Source: Deinobacterium chartae (GTDB lineage Bacteria > Deinococcota > Deinococci > Deinococcales > Deinococcaceae). From it: 64,000 nt of DNA. Every line of letters starts with the position of its first letter. Position 1 is the first letter of the stretch. The notes below the pieces were generated by a model. It saw only the letters and a list, made by a program, of their open reading frames with translations. It had not been told where the DNA came from and did not search any database. Below, one piece after another: positions 56,671-64,000 of this stretch. Location: positions 62,001 through 126,000 of the forward strand of contig NZ_JACHHG010000010.1 of assembly GCF_014202645.1 (NCBI RefSeq). Direction: 5' to 3'. The position numbers were made by a program, and so were the translations under genes.

Positions 56671-56711
56671 CAAACTGTCAGGTACGGCGATACGAGCACC
56701 TGGAGGCACCG

Positions 56712-57812
56712 ATGCACCTGTCCGGACAGATCCTGACCCCTTCCGGTCTTGTCGAGGGAACCCTTGACTTTGCCGAGCGAATCACGGGAATTGCCGCTCA
56801 CCCGGCTCCCCGGCGCTACATCCTACCCGGCTTCATCGACGTGCACGTGCACGGCGGCGGTGGCGGCGACACCATGGACGGCCCCGAGGGAGTGCGCACC
56901 CTGGCGCGCTTTCACGCCCGGCACGGCACCACCACCCTGCTCCCCACCACCATCACCAACCCCTGGGAACGCGTCCTGCAAGCCCTCGAGGGCGTACGGC
57001 AGGTCCGGGCCGAGGGCGTGACGGACGGCGCCGACATTCTCGGTGCCCACCTCGAGGGACCGTTTGTCAGCCCCCAGCGATTGGGCGCTCAGCCGCCTAA
57101 CGCCATCTTGCCCGACCCCGAACGGCTCGAGCAGGTGCTCGCACTGGACGTGGTCCGGGTGGTCACCCTGGCTCCCGAGCTCGAAGGCGCCCTCGAGGCC
57201 GGGGTGCGCTTCGCGAAAGCCGGTGTGCGGGTCTCGCTGGGCCACACGGCGGGCGACTACGAGCAGGCCTGCACGCTGATCCGGCGCGTGCAGGCGGTGG
57301 GCGGCGTGGCCGGGGCAACCCACCTGTACAACGCCATGGGCGGCCTGCAGGGGCGTGACCCCGGTCCGCTCGGCGCGGTACTGGCCTCCGAGGAGTGCTA
57401 CGCCGAACTGATCCTTGACCTTGAGCACGTGCACGCGGGCAGTTTCCGTGCGGCGTACCATGCCAAGGGCGACCGTCTGCTGCTGATCACCGACGCCATG
57501 CGCGCCGCCGGCATGACCGAAGGCGAGAGCGAACTGGGCGGACAGAAAGTCATCGTGCGCGAAGGCCGGGCACTGCTGGAAAACGGCACGCTCGCAGGCA
57601 GCGTCTTGACCCTCGACCGCGCGCTGCGCAACGCCGTAAGCTGCGGCGTGCCGCTCGCCGCAGCGTCGCGCATGCTCTCGGACACCCCTGCCCGCTATCT
57701 GGGCCTTGGCGACCGTGGCCGCCTCGAGGCGGGCCTGCGCGCCGACATCGTGGTATTCAACGCCCAACTGGACCTCGAGGAGGTCTGGGTGGCCGGAAGG
57801 AGAATTTTGTGA
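56712..57812 (+). CDS. nagA: N-acetylglucosamine-6-phosphate deacetylase
   Basis: 366 residues. Removes acetate from GlcNAc-6-phosphate. Metal and catalytic marks: FIDVHVHGGGGGDTMDG (HxH), ILGAHLEGPFVSPQRLGAQP (Glu), VSLGHTAGDYEQA (His), GATHLYNAMGG (His) and LLLITDAMRAAG with the catalytic Asp. The C-terminal LGLGDRGRLEAGLRADIVVF is typical of the amidohydrolase family. The start follows TGGAGG. It overlaps the next gene by GTGA. Confidence 0.95.
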   Translation: MHLSGQILTPSGLVEGTLDFAERITGIAAHPAPRRYILPGFIDVHVHGGGGGDTMDGPEGVRTLARFHARHGTTTLLPTTITNPWERVLQALEGVRQVRAEGVTDGADILGAHLEGPFVSPQRLGAQPPNAILPDPERLEQVLALDVVRVVTLAPELEGALEAGVRFAKAGVRVSLGHTAGDYEQACTLIRRVQAVGGVAGATHLYNAMGGLQGRDPGPLGAVLASEECYAELILDLEHVHAGSFRAAYHAKGDRLLLITDAMRAAGMTEGESELGGQKVIVREGRALLENGTLAGSVLTLDRALRNAVSCGVPLAAASRMLSDTPARYLGLGDRGRLEAGLRADIVVFNAQLDLEEVWVAGRRIL

Positions 57813-58852
57813 CCCAACTGCAAGACCCGATCATGCTGCAAGAAACCCGCGAGGCCCCCGCGGTCGTCGCCCGCCTGCTCGAGCACAACGCCGCACAGGT
57901 TCAGGCTCTGGCCGAGCGCCTGCGCGCCCAGCCTCCGCGTTTTGTGATGACCGTCGCGCGCGGCTCCTCGGACCATGCCGCCACCTTCCTCAAGTACGTG
58001 TTCGAGACCGAACTCGGCTGGGCGGTCGGATCGATGGCTCCCTCGATCACCTCGGTGTACGGGTCGCGCCTGAACCTCGAGGGGGCTCTGGTCATCGCCA
58101 TCTCGCAGTCGGGCGCCTCGCCGGACGTGGTCGAAAGCGTGCAGGCTGCGCGCGACGGCGGTGCCCTCACCGTGGCGATCACCAACCAGGAAAGCTCGCG
58201 TCTGGCCCAGACCGCCGAATACGTCCTACCGATGCGCGCCGGCGAAGAGAAGGCGGTCGCCGCCACCAAGAGCTACATCGCCAGCCTGGTCGCGCCGCTG
58301 CAGCTGGTCGCGGCCCTCAAGCCCGAGTCTGAGCTGCGCGCCGCCCTCGAGGCTCTGCCCCATGGCCTCGAGCAGACCATGGCGCTCGAGGCCGTAGCCA
58401 GGAGCCGTGCCGAACGCTACCGTTACGCCGAGGCGATGGTCGTCCTGGCACGTGGCTTGCACTACGGTGTGGCCATGGAGAGCGCGCTGAAGCTCAAGGA
58501 GACCAGCGGCATCCAGGCCGAGGCCTACAGCGCGGCCGAGTTCGCGCACGGCCCGATGCGCATCGTGGAGCCGGGCTACCCGCTGCTGGTGTACCAGTCG
58601 CGCGATCAGGCGGCCGAGCTGAGCCTCGAGACCTACCGCAGCCTCGAGGAGAAAGGGGCCGAGCTGATCCTGATCGGCGCGGACGCCGAACTGAAAGCCC
58701 CGGTGCGCCTGATCACCCCCGCCGGTCACCCGCTGACCGACCCGGTCATGGCCGCCGCCGCCCTGTACCTGTTCGCCGGCCACCTGGCGCTCTCACGCGG
58801 GATGAACCCGGACGCGCCGCCCAGCCTGCGCAAGGTCACGCTGACCCGTTAG
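57809..58852 (+). CDS. SIS-domain glucosamine-6-phosphate deaminase (NagB-II type)
   Basis: 347 residues from a GTG that overlaps the nagA stop (GTGA) and follows AAGGAG. Two SIS domains without the glutaminase part of GlmS: MTVARGSSDHAATFLKYVFE, IAISQSGASPDVVESVQAARDGGALTVAITNQ, VAATKSYIASLVAPLQLVAAL and LKLKETSGIQAEAYSAAEFAHGPMRIV. Family and partner gene nagA point to conversion of glucosamine-6-phosphate to fructose-6-phosphate and ammonia. A frlB-type or GlmS-like role is less likely. Confidence 0.9.
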   Translation: MTQLQDPIMLQETREAPAVVARLLEHNAAQVQALAERLRAQPPRFVMTVARGSSDHAATFLKYVFETELGWAVGSMAPSITSVYGSRLNLEGALVIAISQSGASPDVVESVQAARDGGALTVAITNQESSRLAQTAEYVLPMRAGEEKAVAATKSYIASLVAPLQLVAALKPESELRAALEALPHGLEQTMALEAVARSRAERYRYAEAMVVLARGLHYGVAMESALKLKETSGIQAEAYSAAEFAHGPMRIVEPGYPLLVYQSRDQAAELSLETYRSLEEKGAELILIGADAELKAPVRLITPAGHPLTDPVMAAAALYLFAGHLALSRGMNPDAPPSLRKVTLTR

Positions 58853-58854
58853 AC

Positions 58855-58920
58855 CGGCTGAGGCCGCTTGGCGGGCGGAGCTGCCTCCGGGCAGCTCCGC
58901 CCGCCAAGCGGCCTCAGCCG
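58855..58920. terminator. Perfect 31-base-pair hairpin, bidirectional terminator
   Basis: Arms 58855-58885 and 58890-58920 are perfectly complementary around TCCG. The right arm includes the last codons of the minus-strand aminotransferase gene. Confidence 0.8.
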
Positions 58921-60080
58921 AGCTGCCGCAGGCGCTGCGCGGCCGCCTCGAGGGTCTCGTCACGCTTGCAGAAGGCAAAGCGCAAGGTGGGCTTGAGCCC
59001 CGCGCGCGAGTCGGGCGCGTAGAACATCGAGCCGTGCATGGCGGCCACGCCAGGATCGCGGATCAGCCGAGCGGCGATCTCGGCGTCGTCCGCACCGAGT
59101 TTTGAGGCAGCGGCCATCACGAAGTACCCGCCCTCGGGCATCAGCGGATCGAGCCCGGCCCCGCGCAGGGCGGCCACCAACAGGTCGCGACGGCGGGCGT
59201 AGCTGCGGCGCTGTTCCTCGAGGAAGGCGCTCGCCTGCGGGTGCGTCATGCACTCGGCCACCGCCGCCTGCAGCGGGCTGGGGGCTGCGAACGAGGTCCA
59301 CTGCCGCACCCCGCGCAGCGCCGTCGTGACCGAGTGCGGGGCCACGGCCCAGCCGATCCGCCAGCCGGTCACCGCGAAGGTCTTGCCCGCCGAGCCCAGC
59401 GTGACCGTGCGCTCGCGCATGCCGGGCAGGGCCGCGATCGAGCGGTGCGGCACCGCGTAGGTCAGGCGGTCGTACACCTCGTCGGCCAGAACCCACAGGT
59501 CGCAGTCCTGCACAACTGCGGCGATGCTCTCGAGCTCCTGAGGCGAGAACACCTTGCCGGTCGGGTTGTGCGGGGTATTGAGCACCAGTCCGCGCGTGCG
59601 CGGCCCCACCGCCGCGCGCAACCGCTCGATATCCAGCACCCAGCGCCCGCCCTGCGCCTCGAGCGGCACGTAGCGCACCTGCCCGCCGGCCAGCTCGATC
59701 TGCGGGGCATACATGTCGTAGCTGGGCTCCAAGACGATCACCTCGTCGCCCGGCTCGACCAGCGCCAGCACGGCGGCGTAGGCCGCCTCGGTGGCTCCGC
59801 TCGCGACGGTCACCTCGAGCTCCGGATCCGCAGCGTAGCCGAGCTGCGGTGCCATCCAGACCGAAAGGGCCTGGCGCAGCGCGGGCAGGCCCGGTGCCGG
59901 GGCGTACTGCTGCGGGCCCGATTCGGCAGCGCGGCGGGCAGCCTCGAGCACAAAAGCGGGCGGGGGTTCGTCGGGAAAACCCTGACCCAGGTTCACAGCC
60001 CCGTGTTCGAGGGCGAGGCGGGTGGTTTCACTGAAGGCACTCGGGCCAAAGCCCTGCGTGCGCGTGGCGGTACGCAACAT
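58914..60080 (-). CDS. PLP-dependent aminotransferase, class I/II (methionine/kynurenine aminotransferase-like)
   Basis: 388 residues. Fold-type I transaminase: AVNLGQGFPDEPPPAFVLEAARRA, QYAPAPGLPALRQALSVW, GATEAAYAAVLALVEPGDEVIVLEPSYDMY, NTPHNPTGKVFSPQELESI, LADEVYDRLTYA and the PLP lysine in LGSAGKTFAVTGWRIGW. Closest in type to YbdL/kynurenine-oxoglutarate aminotransferases; the substrate is not certain. TATGCT six bases before the ATG marks a leaderless transcript. Confidence 0.9.
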   Translation of the reverse strand: MLRTATRTQGFGPSAFSETTRLALEHGAVNLGQGFPDEPPPAFVLEAARRAAESGPQQYAPAPGLPALRQALSVWMAPQLGYAADPELEVTVASGATEAAYAAVLALVEPGDEVIVLEPSYDMYAPQIELAGGQVRYVPLEAQGGRWVLDIERLRAAVGPRTRGLVLNTPHNPTGKVFSPQELESIAAVVQDCDLWVLADEVYDRLTYAVPHRSIAALPGMRERTVTLGSAGKTFAVTGWRIGWAVAPHSVTTALRGVRQWTSFAAPSPLQAAVAECMTHPQASAFLEEQRRSYARRRDLLVAALRGAGLDPLMPEGGYFVMAAASKLGADDAEIAARLIRDPGVAAMHGSMFYAPDSRAGLKPTLRFAFCKRDETLEAAAQRLRQLG

Positions 60081-60173
60081 GAGGGGAGCATATCAATTCT
60101 GCGCGATCTTAAGGGAAATTCCTTAAGATGTCTGGGCCCAGCTTCCTCGAGGCCACCCGGAAAAGGAGGCCGT

Positions 60174-60679
60174 GTGATCGGCTGCGCCATCTTCGCCGCA
60201 CGGATGGTCGCCCTGATCTTTTACCGCCGGGTGCGCCGCACCGTCGGCCCGCAGGCCCGGGTTCCCGCACGCATGATGCGCCGTGCGGTCATCCTGAGCG
60301 TCTGGGGCCTTTTCCTGCTGACCGCCGGCCCTTTGAGCCCCCGCGGCTGCTCGAGGACCTGCTGGGCCTGGCCGCAGGCGTGGGTCTGGCGGGGTGGGGC
60401 CTGAAACTCACCCGTTTCGAACGCACCGCGCAGGGCCACTTTTACACGCCCAACACCTACTTGGGACTGACGCTGATCGCCGTGCTGATCATCCGGTTGC
60501 CCGGCCGCCTGTTCCAGCTGCAGGCGGCCGGGCAGCTGCGTACTGCCTCTCCCCAGGCCTACGCCGCGCTGGGCCCGGGTCCGCTCGCCCGCGGGCCGTT
60601 GTTCGTGATCATCGGCTACTACGTCTGTTCCGAGCGGGGTGTGCTGCGGCTGAGCCGCGCAGGGCGAGCGAGCGCGTGA
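60174..60679 (+). pseudogene. Membrane protein gene split by a -1 frameshift (DUF1453/CcdC-like)
   Basis: Frame one starts at a GTG after AGGAGG (60164-60169) and reads IGCAIFAARMVALIFYRRVRRTVGPQARVPARMMRRAVILSVWGLFLLTAGP. The protein continues in the -1 frame as FEPPRLLEDLLGLAAGVGLAGWGLKLTRFERTAQGHFYTPNTYLGLTLIAVLIIRLPGRLF and on to the stop at 60679. Together they give about 168 residues with four membrane helices, like DUF1453/CcdC proteins. The frames meet at CCCTTTG (60329-60335), a slippery -1 heptamer in the right phase. It could be a lost base, a sequencing error or programmed frameshifting. Confidence 0.75.
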
Positions 60680-60698
60680 GCTGGCACAGCGCCCGGGT

Positions 60699-61337
60699 TC
60701 AGGGCAACCGTTCACGCTCGCTGACCACCTGCTCCCCCTTGCGCGTGACCGAGCGCAGCATCCCGCTGCCCCGGCGGTAGGTCGTCTCGGTCACGTACTG
60801 CTCGCGGACCCGCTGTTGCAAGCCCAGCACCAACTGGGCCTGCACGTCCATCAGCGAAGTTGTTTCTACGGTCAGCTCCTGCGCCGACACCGCCTTGACC
60901 CGGTGGCTCTGCGCCAGCACCCCCTCGAACTCCACCGGGATGCCTCCTACGACGTAGGTGCCCTCCACACCGTAGCGGGTACGCCACACCTGACCGGTCG
61001 CGAAAGCGGCGGTATTGGGCATGCTGGTTCCCTGTACGGTCCGCACCCGCACCCGCTTGAGCCCCTCGGCGCTGACCGGCAGGGTGGTCTGAATGATGGC
61101 GTCCGGGCGACACACGAAGCGGGTCGGCCCCAGAGGTGCCGCCGGTTCGCTGCGCACCTCGTAACGGTCGGGGGCCAGCACGACTACCCTCGAGCTGAAG
61201 GTGGTCGTGCTGGCCCCGCTGCGCTGGCGGTAGCTGACACTCTGGCCCGCCGGGGGCACGAAGTACGGATTGTGACAGGCCTCCTGAGCAGCGGCCCCCG
61301 AGAGCACGGCAAAGCACAACAGCGCGGCAGGTTTCAC
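60699..61337 (-). CDS. Secreted hypothetical protein
   Basis: 212 residues from a GTG at 61337 that follows TATGGT by seven bases (leaderless), giving the signal peptide MKPAALLCFAVLSGAAA; an ATG four codons earlier lies within that box. The mature part starts QEACHNPYFVPPAGQSVSYRQRSGASTTTFSSRVVVLAPDRYEVRSE and is beta-rich, with two Cys (ACHN; FVCRPD). It may belong to a lipid-binding or DUF3108-like barrel group, but I cannot confirm it. Confidence 0.72.
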   Translation of the reverse strand: MKPAALLCFAVLSGAAAQEACHNPYFVPPAGQSVSYRQRSGASTTTFSSRVVVLAPDRYEVRSEPAAPLGPTRFVCRPDAIIQTTLPVSAEGLKRVRVRTVQGTSMPNTAAFATGQVWRTRYGVEGTYVVGGIPVEFEGVLAQSHRVKAVSAQELTVETTSLMDVQAQLVLGLQQRVREQYVTETTYRRGSGMLRSVTRKGEQVVSERERLP

Positions 61338-61453
61338 ATCCCACACCATACAACTCTGCTCCCACCGCCCTCGAGGGGGTATGCTCGGTACGTCCTGTTT
61401 CACACAATCCGAGCTGCTACGCCCCCTTGCCCACTCTCTTTACGGAGGCCGTC

Positions 61454-62623
61454 ATGAACGAAACCCAGAGCATCCTCGAGGCCACCTTTGCGCAGGTCGT
61501 CGCGTGGCGCCGTCACCTGCACCAGCATCCCGAGCTGTCCTTTCAGGAACACCGCACCGCCGGGTACGTGGAGGCCCAGTTGCGGCAGATGCCGAACCTC
61601 GAAGTCTCGCGGCCCACCGCGACCAGCGTGCTGGCCGTGCTGCGCGGCGGGGCCGGACCGGGCCGCACCGTGCTGTTGCGCGCCGACATGGACGCGCTGC
61701 CGATCCTCGAGGAGAACGACCTCGAGTTCGCCTCGCAAAACCCGGGCGTGATGCACGCCTGCGGACACGACGGGCACACGGCGATGCTGCTGGGCGCTGC
61801 GCAGGTCCTGTCGCGCGAGCAGGCTTCGCTGCGCGGCGAGCTGCGCTTCATTTTCCAGCACGCCGAGGAGCTCTTTCCCGGAGGCGCTCAGGAACTGGTG
61901 GACGCGGGCGTCATGGAGGGCGTGGACGTGGCGGTCGGGGCGCACCTGTTCTCGCCGATCCCGGTGGGGCTGGTGGCCCTCAAGTCCGGTCCGCTGCTGG
62001 CCGCGCCGGATACCTTCGAGATCACGGTGCAGGGTCGGGGCGGCCACGGCGCCCTGCCGCACCAGACCGTGGACCCGATCGTGATCGGCACCCAGCTCGT
62101 GACCGCGCTGCAGACCATCGTCTCGCGCCAGCGTGATCCGCTGGAACCGGCGGTGCTGAGCGTCACCACCTTTCACGCCGGAACGGCGCACAACGTCATC
62201 CCCGAGAGCGCAACGCTGGGCGGCACGGTGCGGACCTTCGATCCGGAGCTGCGCCAACAGATCCCGGTGCTGATGGAGCGTCTGATCAAAGGCATTACCG
62301 AGGGTTTCGGGGCCAGCTACCGCCTGACCTACGATTTTGGCTACCGCGCGACCATCAACGATCCGGAGGTGACCGAGCTGCTGCGCGAGGTGGTGCGCGA
62401 GGCGGCAGGCCCCGAGGCGCTGATCGAGGCGACGCCCAGCATGGGCGGCGAGGATTTCAGCGCCTATCTGACCCGCGCCCCGGGCGCGTTCATCCTGATC
62501 GGCGCCCGCAACGAGGAGGCCGGAATCACCGCGCCACACCACCACCCGCGCTTTGACATCGACGAGCGCTCGCTGGACGTCGGGGTGCGCGTGCTCGTAG
62601 CGGCCGCTCGGCGGCTGGTGTAA
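61454..62623 (+). CDS. M20 family metallo-amidohydrolase
   Basis: 389 residues. Dinuclear zinc amidohydrolase or aminoacylase of the HipO/AbgA type, releasing amino acids from N-acyl or related amides. Motifs: VVAWRRHLHQHPELSFQEHRTAGYV, VLLRADMDALPILEEN, VMHACGHDGHTAMLLGAAQVL, IFQHAEELFPGGAQELVDAGVM, GRGGHGALPHQTVDPI (dimerisation domain) and PSMGGEDFSAYLTRAPGAFILIG. The start follows GGAGG. A typical downstream hairpin ends it. Confidence 0.94.
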   Translation: MNETQSILEATFAQVVAWRRHLHQHPELSFQEHRTAGYVEAQLRQMPNLEVSRPTATSVLAVLRGGAGPGRTVLLRADMDALPILEENDLEFASQNPGVMHACGHDGHTAMLLGAAQVLSREQASLRGELRFIFQHAEELFPGGAQELVDAGVMEGVDVAVGAHLFSPIPVGLVALKSGPLLAAPDTFEITVQGRGGHGALPHQTVDPIVIGTQLVTALQTIVSRQRDPLEPAVLSVTTFHAGTAHNVIPESATLGGTVRTFDPELRQQIPVLMERLIKGITEGFGASYRLTYDFGYRATINDPEVTELLREVVREAAGPEALIEATPSMGGEDFSAYLTRAPGAFILIGARNEEAGITAPHHHPRFDIDERSLDVGVRVLVAAARRLV

Positions 62624-62637
62624 CGGCGAATGACGCA

Positions 62638-62679
62638 AAAGCGGCGGGCTGCCTTAAGCAAAAGGCAGCCCGCCGCTTT
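62638..62679. terminator. Bidirectional hairpin terminator
   Basis: Arms AAAGCGGCGGGCTGCCTT (62638-62655) and AAGGCAGCCCGCCGCTTT (62662-62679) around six bases, between the amidohydrolase and the converging repeat-protein gene. Confidence 0.8.
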
Positions 62680-62694
62680 CAGCCAAGGCGCGGT

Positions 62695-63186
62695 TCAGTC
62701 GGGGCGGGCAGCGCGCGCCGCCAGGCGGCGCGCCACGCAGCCGGGTGCTGCCAGTTGGCGGGCCCAGGCAAAAGGAGCGACGAGTTGCAGCGCCAGCGCC
62801 CCGGGGGCCGCAAGCTGTACGGCGGCCGCGCCGGGAGCCACCAGCTGAATACCGATCGCTCCCGGCGCGAGCATCTGCGTGGCCGCAGATCCGGGAGCGA
62901 CCCACTGCAAGGAAAAGGCCAGCGGAGCCACGCTCTGGGCTCCCAGTCCGCCCCCCAGCGCCTGGCTTCCGGCAGCGAGCGGGGCCAGCGACTGCACTGC
63001 GGCGGCCAGCGGGGCCAACGCCTGAGCACCGGCACCGGCCGGAGCGACCCCCTGCGCCCCAAAGGACAGCGGGGCCAGCGCCTGAGCACCGGCGCCGGCC
63101 GGGGCAATCCCCTGCCGCACCAGCTCGCGGGGCGCAGCCGCCTGGGCAGCGGCCGCGCGGCGGCCCACAGCCTGCGATCTGAACAT
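62695..63186 (-). CDS. Protein built almost entirely of ten-residue repeats, last gene of a Roadblock operon
   Basis: 163 residues. A glutamine recurs every ten residues (5, 15, 25 ... 75, then 84, 94 ... 144), giving 15 units of the form Q-x-[LVA]-A-P-x-A-x-x-x, for example QALAPLAAAV, QMLAPGAIGI, QLVAPGAAAV; the eighth unit is one residue short. There is no Lys and few charged residues outside the Arg-rich ends. DNA of the units is diverged, so the protein pattern seems selected. The start follows GGAGG six bases upstream and lies 14 bases after the Roadblock gene. I know no family with this repeat; function unknown. Confidence 0.8.
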   Translation of the reverse strand: MFRSQAVGRRAAAAQAAAPRELVRQGIAPAGAGAQALAPLSFGAQGVAPAGAGAQALAPLAAAVQSLAPLAAGSQALGGGLGAQSVAPLAFSLQWVAPGSAATQMLAPGAIGIQLVAPGAAAVQLAAPGALALQLVAPFAWARQLAAPGCVARRLAARAARPD

Positions 63187-63200
63187 ACACGTCCTCCGGG

Positions 63201-63560
63201 TCAGGCCTGCAAAGCGCTGGAAAGCTGCGGCAAGAACTTCTTGAGCTGGAAGCGCACCCGACCCAGGTCCTGGGCCGACTCGAGGGTGGTGAGCAACATG
63301 AAATCACCCAGGGTGGACATCAGTACCGGGCCCTCGTCGAACTCGATCATCATGTGGTTCATCTTGCCCTTGCCAAACGCATCGATCAGCGACTGGGCCG
63401 AGGTGGCACTCGAGCTGGCCACACCGCCCAGAAAGTCAAGGTCCACGGCAGCGTCGCCGTTCGAGGTCGACTCGATCACAAAACCCTCGAGGCTCACCAC
63501 CGCTGCTGCGGTAATGCCCTTGATCTGGGCCACGTCTTTGAGGATGTCACGCACGTCCAT
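63201..63560 (-). CDS. Roadblock/LC7 domain protein (MglB-like)
   Basis: 119 residues, one complete Roadblock/LC7 domain: MDVRDILKDVAQIKGITAAAVVSLEGFVIESTSNGDAAVDLDFLGGVASSSATSAQSLIDAFGKGKMNHMMIEFDEGPVLMSTLGDFMLLTTLE. Such proteins form dimers that regulate small Ras-like GTPases (MglB for MglA) or scaffold complexes. The start follows AAGGA. Middle gene between another Roadblock gene and the decapeptide-repeat gene. No GTPase is visible inside the window. Confidence 0.88.
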   Translation of the reverse strand: MDVRDILKDVAQIKGITAAAVVSLEGFVIESTSNGDAAVDLDFLGGVASSSATSAQSLIDAFGKGKMNHMMIEFDEGPVLMSTLGDFMLLTTLESAQDLGRVRFQLKKFLPQLSSALQA

Positions 63561-63574
63561 AGGGGTCCTTTCGG

Positions 63575-63922
63575 TCAGGCGCGGGTCTGGGGCTGCATCA
63601 ACTGCACGGCCAGACGGGCCAGTTCGATCTGAAGCGCCCGGGTGTCACTGCCGCGCCGAACGGCGACGGCCAGGATGCGGTCCTCGAGTTGCACGGCCAG
63701 CACCTCGAGGTTTTCGGTAGCGAAACCGTAACGCAGCAGCCGACCGCCGTTTACCGCAGACGCGCTGCGTACCAGCGCACGGCTGATCCCGGCAAGTTCG
63801 GCGGCGTACTGTTCGGCCTCGTGGACCTCTTCGCCCGCATACTCCAGGGCGAGGCCGTCCGCGCCGGCCAGTACGGCTACCCGCACTCCGGGCAGGCCAG
63901 CCAAGGTCTGCAGGGCTTTCAC
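63575..63922 (-). CDS. Second Roadblock/LC7-type protein
   Basis: 115 residues from a GTG that overlaps the stop of the upstream gene (GTGA), so translation is coupled. Pattern LQTLAGLPGVRVAVLAGADGLALEYAGEEVHEAEQYAAELAGISRALVRSASAVNGGRLLRYGFATENLEVLAVQLEDRILAVAVRRGSDTRALQIELARLA fits a Roadblock/LC7 fold (strand-helix-strands-helix). It may pair with the next Roadblock protein as a heterodimer; that is inference. Confidence 0.82.
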   Translation of the reverse strand: MKALQTLAGLPGVRVAVLAGADGLALEYAGEEVHEAEQYAAELAGISRALVRSASAVNGGRLLRYGFATENLEVLAVQLEDRILAVAVRRGSDTRALQIELARLAVQLMQPQTRA

Positions 63923-64000
63923 GCGCCCACCAGTTCCTCGAGGCGGCGGGCGGCGTCCGCACTGCGCAGTCGGGCCTTGCCAAGGTTGCCACCCGGTTCG
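63919..64000 (-). CDS. C-terminal end of an upstream gene of the Roadblock operon (partial)
   Basis: Only the last 26 codons are inside the window (EPGGNLGKARLRSADAARRLEELVGA). The stop overlaps the GTG of the Roadblock gene. Too little is present to name it; the 5' end lies beyond base 64000. Confidence 0.55.
   Translation of the reverse strand, partial: EPGGNLGKARLRSADAARRLEELVGA

Overview
The window looks like chromosomal DNA of a high-GC member of the Deinococcaceae (Deinococcus or a close relative). The evidence is a RecD2-type helicase, an adjacent nurA-herA pair, a short GyrB, LPS-transport-like proteins, many genes whose -10 box lies only 6-8 bases before the start codon (leaderless transcripts), and some non-canonical start codons. 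I recognise no rRNA, tRNA, CRISPR array, phage or intact insertion sequence.

Layout. 1-5.5 kb: recD2 (cut by the window edge), a lipoprotein, a GNAT acetyltransferase, a secreted phytase-like esterase and an SDR oxidoreductase. 5.6-10 kb: a DUF4142 protein, then a GAF-type regulator divergent from an aldehyde dehydrogenase and its DUF779 partner. 10-19 kb: three related small exported proteins around a UvrA-like ATPase, DUF2721 and paired DUF606 membrane proteins, glutaminyl cyclase and a KdpD stub. 19-25 kb: a D-Ala-D-Ala carboxypeptidase, the nurA-herA-unknown operon and Ohr. 25-28.3 kb: kynurenine formamidase, kynureninase and pterin dehydratase. 28-31.2 kb: an LpxB-like protein, then an EamA transporter behind a ykkC-class riboswitch. 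31-39.8 kb: gyrB, a CHAD protein, cysS, a DUF697 protein, a CPA2 antiporter and an AAC(3)-fold acetyltransferase. 39.9-51.2 kb: glnA, a complete livJHMGF importer, then a peptide-binding protein with two permeases and no ATPases beside them. 51-55 kb: LptC/LptA/OstA-like genes divergent from tatD. 55-62.6 kb: a secreted hydrolase, nagA with a SIS-type deaminase, an aminotransferase, a frameshifted membrane protein, a secreted protein and an M20 amidohydrolase. 62.7-64 kb: two Roadblock/LC7 genes followed by a protein made almost wholly of ten-residue repeats.

How the genes work together. The liv importer, glnA, kynurenine enzymes, peptide importer and nagA/deaminase pair point to a heterotroph living on amino acids, peptides and amino sugars. 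RecD2, NurA, HerA, the UvrA-like ATPase and GyrB are DNA-maintenance functions. The aldehyde dehydrogenase and Ohr handle reactive compounds.

Most worth following up: the decapeptide-repeat protein in the Roadblock operon; the ykkC-class riboswitch; a split gene whose halves meet exactly at a -1 slippery heptamer; a branched RNA leader before the aldehyde dehydrogenase; the unknown third gene of the nurA-herA operon; a poly-G/poly-C hairpin; a shared operator-like palindrome; and apparent ATC and CTG start codons. All calls come from reading the sequence; no database search was run.
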